NCBI GenBank assembly: GCA_020064725.1
Contig: JAGTWJ010000008.1
Location: 620,001 to 684,000, forward strand
Direction of reading: 5' to 3'
Origin: Drechslerella dactyloides
Taxonomy: Eukaryota; Ascomycota; Orbiliomycetes; Orbiliales; Orbiliaceae
Length of the DNA: 64,000 nucleotides
A program made the position numbers and the translations under genes. The notes beneath the pieces were generated by a model, which was not told the origin of the DNA, did no database searches, and saw only the letters and a list, made by a program, of their open reading frames with translations. This document shows, piece by piece, positions 58,201 to 64,000 of this stretch; position 1 is the first letter of the stretch, and every line of letters starts with the position of its first letter.

Positions 58201-59008
58201 TCAGAAGACCTTTTGGTGTCGTTAGCTCTCGGTCATCTCGCCGTAGCGCGCCTGAAGCCCACCTGGACCGCAGCCATCCTCTTTCGCATTCTCTTCGGTC
58301 ACTACCTTGCCCTTTTGTCCCGCCGAACAGTTTAAATATATATTTTTACCCTCGTTCGTTCCTGCCTTCCCTTTCCTTCCTTCTTTCGACATCTTCGGTT
58401 TCGTAATCGTTGGCTCTGTGCGTTTTCCCTTTTCGCTCACCGGCCCTGTCCTAGACAAACGTCGACCCGAGTCCGGCGATCTTGCCCCGGTGTATTCGAA
58501 TTCCTCCTCCCACGCGGCAGACACCGCTGGACCCCCAGGCGGATATAAACTTTGCCCTCAACCGCCAGACTCTAAATCGCATCGACCAACCTTGGATATC
58601 GCCTGGGAACTCTCGCGGCTCTTTCCGCCAGACGCATCGCCATATCAGCACTATCGCCGCTCGCCATAACGTCTCCTCCACATTTCCCCCCTCGTTGAAT
58701 CCACGTTGGCCAATCTCCATCGTCGACACTCGAGATCTACGCGGCCGTGCTTCCTGCGGCGATACTCGTTAATCCGACACTCTCGCCAAGTTGCAAAGGG
58801 ACCACAAACCTGGAGCGTGAGAGCACCGAGCCCGTAGGCTTTCGGCGCGTTTCTGTAGGTGTGTATCTGGTGTAGGGGAGGATTCTGTAGACCAGGACGC
58901 GTGGACGCAGTCGAGGTTGAAGTGGGCGAAGAAGAAGTAAGAAGAAGAATAGCAGCAACAACAGCAGCGGCAGCTTTGAGAGGGCCATCACCCAGAACCG
59001 CGCGAAGC

Positions 59009-61444
59009 ATGTCGCCAACCGCCGAGGACAGCAGCAATAAACCAAACGGCTCAGCCAACGGAACCGGCGCTCACCATCGCGAGACATCGTCGTCCGGTTC
59101 CACCTCCACCTTCACCGCCGTCAACGGGAACTCGAGATCCGGCGATTCGTCGTCGACAACAATCCGAGTTGGAGCTCCGGTTCCGCCTGTGCCCGCGCCG
59201 ACGACCAGCCCCGGTCAACAGGCGGCGTCGCACTCCCACAGCAATTCCCACCAAAGCCACAGCCACAATCACATCGCACACGTCACCAACAGCACCCACC
59301 GTAGTCAGACGGCCTCACACGCCTCGCAGTCCGGCAGCGGCGACGAGGACGCCGGTGACCACAGTGACCTCTCCAACTCCAATCTTCAGTCTCCCGTGAC
59401 GCCAAACTCCCACCACGACCCGAAGTACATACACGCGGCTGCCGATAGACTGCCCTTGGGCCATCAATCCGGCAGCCCGGAAAGCTACACGCACCAGAAG
59501 CGGAAGAGATCCAATTCTTCCGATCCTGGTGCCCGCGTCGAGGCGTACGGCCACCGAGAAATGTCGAGTGATATCGTCCATCCTCAGTACCACGGCCATA
59601 GTATGCCGATGACCAACGACATACGTATGGCCGATGCCGGAAACGAGGGAGGCCGTGATGAGATGCCAGATCGTCATGCCAATGAGCATATCGCTCAGCG
59701 GGCCAGTGAGGAAGCTGCCAAGCTCGAGGACATGCGCAATCGCGACCCCGCAAACTTCGAAGCCCATGTCCAGCAGCTGCAAGGCACTCCTCAGAACGAT
59801 CATCTTCGTAGCTACGATGCGAACGTGTCTCCGAGCATGACGCCGACCAACGGCGTCAACCGCACTCCCGGGCAGCCGGAGACAAAGAGAAAGCGCATCT
59901 TTAGCAACAGGACGAAGACTGGCTGCATCACGTGCCGGCGCAGGAAGAAGAAATGTGACGAGGGAAAACCCGCATGTTAGTAGCTCCATGCACCTCCGGC
60001 TTGGCTTCATGCCGTTTGGCATACTTAACAAATTTCGGGCATAATCTGACATCTTAATCGAATAGGCAACAATTGCAAACGGGGTGGATTTCCATGTGAA
60101 GGTTATACTGGTAAGAATCCTTTCCAGGGACCGCTGCGTATCATTGGCGTACAACCATATAACGACGTCGTCGGGTCCAAAGACTATGGTACATCCGGGT
60201 CTCTCTTTACTCAAGGCCAACAAGCTGATTCGATATTGGCAAACGGTCCAGCCCCTATTAATACCAGCTTTGCTACTATTACTGCTCCCGTTATGCGGCC
60301 AGCTGACCGTCCAGCTGTAAGTGTCTTCTAACTCCTGGATCTTCAAGGCTCGATGCTCAACTTCATCTTTCACCAGACTCTCCCTCCCCCGGACTACAGC
60401 CGCCATCAGCCCTCTCAGCCCACTGTCCCGCAGACCACTCTTCCACCTGAACCAAAGCCTTTCGGCGCGACCGGCCTGCCCCTTTCGGGCCCTGCACCTC
60501 CCCCACAGTCGCAACCGCTTCGACGAGACTCTCAGGTCTTGCAGGCGCTGACGGCTCCTGAGCTGCCTAAGACGCAGCCTCAGGTATCGCCGTTCTCCGG
60601 TCCCCGAGTCCCGCCTCAGCCACCACTCCCACAAAGGTTTTCCTCGTCCACTGAGAAGGAGAGAATGCTCAATGGCGAACTATTCCACGCGTTCACGCCT
60701 GAGCTCATCGAAGAACGGGAACGATGCCGTGCTGCCTGCTGGAGGTTCAACAATGCAGCAAACCCTACTCTGTGTATTTCACGAGAGGAAAAGCTTCGAC
60801 TGCAGATGGAGATTTTCAGGCCGAGCGCCGGAACACGCGGCCCGCAGGGTAGCGCGTGGGGTAGCGAAATTGTCAACGCCCATCTTAGAAAGAATCTTGG
60901 CCTACAGGATCCCGTATATCCGGTCAACGAGGAGCCTTGGATCGAGGTACCATTTATGTGTGATTACGGATATAACATCACCCTTGGACCTGGTGTTTTT
61001 ATCAACTTCGGCTGCACAATCATAGACACTTGTCAGGTAAGGATACTTCGCGTAGGTTTGAACAAGCCGATCGCTAACCTTCAGACTAGGTTACCATCAA
61101 AGCCCGAACCCTCATCGGGCCAAATGTCAATATCTACTCTGGAACCCACCCTCTCAACCCGCGAACTCGTAATGGAACCAAGGGCCCCGAGTTTGGAAAG
61201 CCAGTCATCATTGAAGAAGATTGCTGGATCGCAGGAAACGTTACCATCCTGTAAGTCAACCTCTTATGAGCCCTCGGAAATTGCGAACGCGGCTAACTCT
61301 CATCGCTTAAATAGTCCTGGCGTTAAGATCGGCGTTGGCGCAACTGTTGGCGCTGGTGCCGTTGTCACAAGAGATGTTCCTCCGCACACTGTTGTCGCCG
61401 GAAACCCAGCCAAGGTTATCAAAGGCATCATGGAACACGAGTAA
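59009..61444 (+). CDS. fusion protein: Zn2Cys6 DNA-binding domain plus maltose/galactoside O-acetyltransferase
   Basis: The model has 722 residues from exons 59009-59975, 60066-60316, 60377-61036, 61090-61250 and 61315-61444, all in phase. Residues 1-295 are Ser/His/Asn-rich and disordered. A Zn2Cys6 cluster, CX2CX6CX6CX2CX6C (Cys 306, 309, 316, 323, 326, 333), follows KRKRIFSNRTKTG and is split by intron 1 at Cys323. After a Pro-rich linker (407-495) comes the MAC domain of maltose/galactoside acetyltransferases (MLNGELFHAFTPELIEERER, about 503-522). Then a left-handed beta-helix of hexapeptide repeats ends in VGAGAVVTRDVPPHTVVAGNPAKVIKG. The catalytic His646 is kept in YSGTHPLNPRTR. The enzyme part should transfer acetyl from acetyl-CoA to a sugar hydroxyl as a trimer. 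A DNA-binding trimeric enzyme or metabolite-sensing regulator is inference. Confidence 0.9.
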
Positions 61445-62735
61445 AACCACCCCTCACATTAATCGAAGCATCTTCGATTCATAGTTCGTCTATCTTCTTT
61501 TCACTCTCTACCGCGCGCGTTGAAAGCGGAGCCACCCATCCTTCACGTTTTCTTTCTCGCATGATCTATAACTTTCTGCTTTTTTCATACACGCGTTTAA
61601 AATTTGTATTCTTTCCATTGTAACGGCCAACTTGCACACGGAAATGCTGGAACGACAAAAAGAAAATCTAGGGTCAGGGAGTCATGCGGAATTCATCTGG
61701 GCGTTAGAGTCTGTTTATTGCTTTATGTTTACTGCTTCCTGTTCATTGCTTGTGTTCTTTTTCTATGCGTCCTTTAATTTTCCTAAACTCTTAGTTCTGG
61801 TTCGCCGAAGGCAGAGTTAGCTAATAGTCAACCAAATATCGAGTATCTGATTGAGAATCTCCGAGAACAATCGCTTGTGCTTTCTGCTTTCCAGCCTTTT
61901 TTTTCTTTTTGCTTTCTGGATTTTGCGCAATTGCAGGGTATTCTGGCTTTCTTGTATGTTTTTGCTTTATGGGCTGAGGAATTCCGCATGACTCGTTGAC
62001 TCTAGGTGGGCGTTAATCAGTTACAGTCGGAACGATTATATACCAAAAACATAACCCGCATCTAATCTACCCCTCACCCCTTTCGATCGATTGATCATCA
62101 CCTGTCCCTCGACTTCCCTGTCTTGTTTCTTCAAAAATTTGCTTTGGCTATTGCGGTAGTTATTCGGATTACTGTCAAAGCTCGCTAGCAAGCAGTTGTT
62201 CTTTCTATTGTCTATAAGACCATGCGCGGATATTTTGCTTCTTGTTTTTTCTCTCGCTGTCTTGTAGACACGCGCAACCGAAGGATTGGGACGCGATTGC
62301 CGGAGCTTGGCCTTGTCAGGTGGGGGCCTGGACTTGGCCGGCCGGGTGGTCTGCGGTTCATGTTACCAAATCTTTTATGCTACGTTGTCCTTGACTTGTA
62401 TATTCGAACCCTTTCCCCTCCTTTGCCAGCCGATGGACATGGCGTATACTATAAATTACCATACTCACACGATTTACATTCCCTCACGCTCTACTGTTAA
62501 AATGTGAAGACCTCAGTGTGATATATATGTGAATGTGTAAACACTCTATCAGATTCGGCGTCTAAATTTTCTAAACATCGATTAGCGTCTCGGCTTTGAT
62601 ACCTGGCGCGGCTGTTAAAGCTAATTTTCGGGTCTCCACGAGCCTCCACGCGCGCAAGTTGACTAGGTACGCCCTAGTAGCTTGGACCGGTGCATCCGAC
62701 GACGCGTACGCACGTGGACATAGCATATAGGTCAG
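61445..62735. other. intergenic between convergent 3' ends
   Basis: T-rich after the fusion gene, likely its 3' untranslated region. No gene or RNA is supported. Confidence 0.55.
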
Positions 62736-63987
62736 CTATACCCCCATCACCATGCCACCGTTGCAGGAGACGACAGAGCCGGTGCACCAGTAGCTTTCAG
62801 GTAGACAAAGCATCCCGACACAACCGGCGACTTCCTCAGGTGTCGCTCCCCTTCCTTTCGCGCCACCGGCGTTCATTAATGGAGCGCGCTCTATATCATA
62901 TCGTGGAGTCAGCCAACTCTTTATGTTGAACTATTGGCTTGATCGACGTTGACTTTAATCGAAGGTGGATCTAGACATTACGTACCGATGAACGGGCGCA
63001 TGACCTCCTTGAAGTCTTCACTTGTCCCACCGTACATATCCTAGCGCGCCACAAATAGATCGTCAGCGGTTGTGTACTATATGCTGCAGGTATACCACGG
63101 CTGGACGTCGTATCTGGAGACAACCTACCGTAACCACGGGACCGGGATTGACGCACGTCGCGGTGCATCGCTCTGCTAGCTCCCTTGACCATGTTCTCGT
63201 CACGGCTTCCAAAGCTGCTTTGGTGCCGCCATAGATAGCTTGGCCGGGCAAGCCCAGTGATGCTGATACGGAGGAAAGAGAAACTATTCGCCCTGACCCG
63301 TCGTGGGGGAGGTAAGGCATCGCGGCCTTGACCAGCATTAGCGGGCCGAGGACGTTGACGTCATAGTGCTCCTTGAAGATTTCAGGCGTGATGTCCTGGA
63401 TTTTGGTATTTCTCGAGATTCTGGAGATGTGTCAACTCCAACTCTATTAGCCACGCACTGAATAAAGAAAGATTCGACTAAACAAGCGTGTATAATACGA
63501 GCGTGCATGGACTGAGCGGACTGGCTTCTATGGTCGAGGCGTAATTTTAGTTAAGCTGGACATGCACGTACCCGGCATTGTTGATGATGATATCTACTAC
63601 CAAAGGCGTAGTGCTTTGCGAATACTGCGGAGAGTTCTTGATGCTGTCAATGATGGTCTCGCCGACGCTCGGATCGCCCATGTCGGCTTTGACGATGATG
63701 CTTGAGATTCCATATTTCTCCGAGAGAGACCGTGCCAAGTCTGTTGTCTTCTGGGTCGAGGAGTCCGAAGTGTAGTTTAGGACAATGTTGGCGCCGTACG
63801 ATGCGAGTTTCTCGGCAATAGCAGCGCCGATGCCTATTGTTTGCAATTGTCATCAATGTCAGAATTGAAAACACGGTGCGTTGTCGTGTGGTATTTTGCG
63901 GGCAGTGGTGCCAGGGAGATCCTTACCGCGTGAGGCGCCGGTAACGATGGCAAGCTTGCCCTGCAGCGGTTTATCGGACGAGGGCAT
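62736..63987 (-). CDS. short-chain dehydrogenase/reductase, 3-oxoacyl-ACP-reductase-like
   Basis: The model has 274 residues from exons 63927-63987, 63572-63833, 63129-63420, 62986-63040 and 62736-62890 (minus strand), all in phase. The classical SDR motifs are complete: TGASRGIG (16-23), NNAG (105-108), Asn130, Ser at 157-158 and YGGTK (Tyr171, Lys175). The C-terminus GSVVSCNGGMVMGV matches the family's cofactor-side end. The overall look resembles FabG/3-oxoacyl-ACP-reductase-type enzymes, which use NADPH; the real substrate is unknown. The start ATG at 63985-63987 lies only 13 bases from the window edge, and an earlier in-frame start outside cannot be excluded. It is not related in exon structure to the other dehydrogenase at 37705. 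Confidence 0.88.
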
Positions 63988-64000
63988 GTCTGTCTTGGTA

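Larger units (their letters stand above)
46473..59008. other. 12.5-kb gene desert with minisatellites
   Basis: From the tRNA to the fusion gene I found no frame with a family motif or a coherent exon chain. Frames of 120-200 codons exist on both strands but overlap each other and lack conserved residues. The region contains an 11-bp minisatellite, a 36-bp minisatellite, an inverted copy of the latter, and several simple repeats (GTCTGC at 47875-47892; TTCG at 54041-54065). The last 1.5 kb (57800-59008) is C/T-rich and likely the promoter and leader of the fusion gene. No transposase, reverse transcriptase or rRNA is visible. Confidence 0.6.

Noticed and set aside
59315..60634. 439-codon open frame on the minus strand
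   Set aside because: It lies antisense to the fusion gene, crosses its introns and shows no motif; it is a composition shadow.

Overview
The window reads as nuclear DNA of a filamentous ascomycete (Pezizomycotina). Genes carry short GT-AG introns (about 50-100 nt, a few of 160-250) with fungal branch points of the RCTRAC type. Recognisable families include an Ime2-type kinase, two Zn2Cys6 regulators, an Stc1-domain protein, a fungal Hsp70-like ATPase and the PSST subunit of complex I. Intergenic space is unusually large, with pyrimidine-rich leaders and many tetranucleotide microsatellites. All gene models come from reading frames, splice sites and phase bookkeeping; none is transcript-verified.

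Layout. 1-977: 3' part of a FucP-like sugar MFS transporter (+). 978-8509: no gene, becoming a long pyrimidine-rich promoter/leader with a uORF just ahead of the Ime2-type kinase (8510-11070, +). 13841-15192: Stc1-domain protein (-). 16448-18100: uncharacterised protein with an acidic tail (-). 19547-20164: small Cys-patterned basic protein (+). 21902-24519: Zn2Cys6 transcription factor, 8 exons (+). 26415-28659: Hsp70-like ATPase whose first ATP-binding loop is restored only by a 2-nt micro-exon (+). 31325-37036: a long Met- and Cys-free disordered reading frame followed by a coiled-coil protein; a phase-compatible 247-nt intron suggests they may be one gene of about 1,735 residues. 37705-38798: short-chain dehydrogenase (+). 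42156-42623: small AT-hook/H1-like basic protein (+). 44787-45696: mitochondrial complex I PSST/NDUFS7 subunit (-). 46387-46472: intron-containing tRNA, best read as Val(CAC), with a T6 terminator (-). 46473-59008: about 12.5 kb without a credible gene, carrying an 11-bp and a 36-bp minisatellite. 59009-61444: fusion of a Zn2Cys6 DNA-binding domain with a maltose/galactoside O-acetyltransferase (+). 62736-63987: second short-chain dehydrogenase (-).

The genes do not form an obvious pathway or metabolite cluster. The points most worth following are the transcription-factor/acetyltransferase fusion, the 2-nt micro-exon, the possible giant disordered/coiled-coil gene, and the desert with its inverted copies of a 36-bp repeat.
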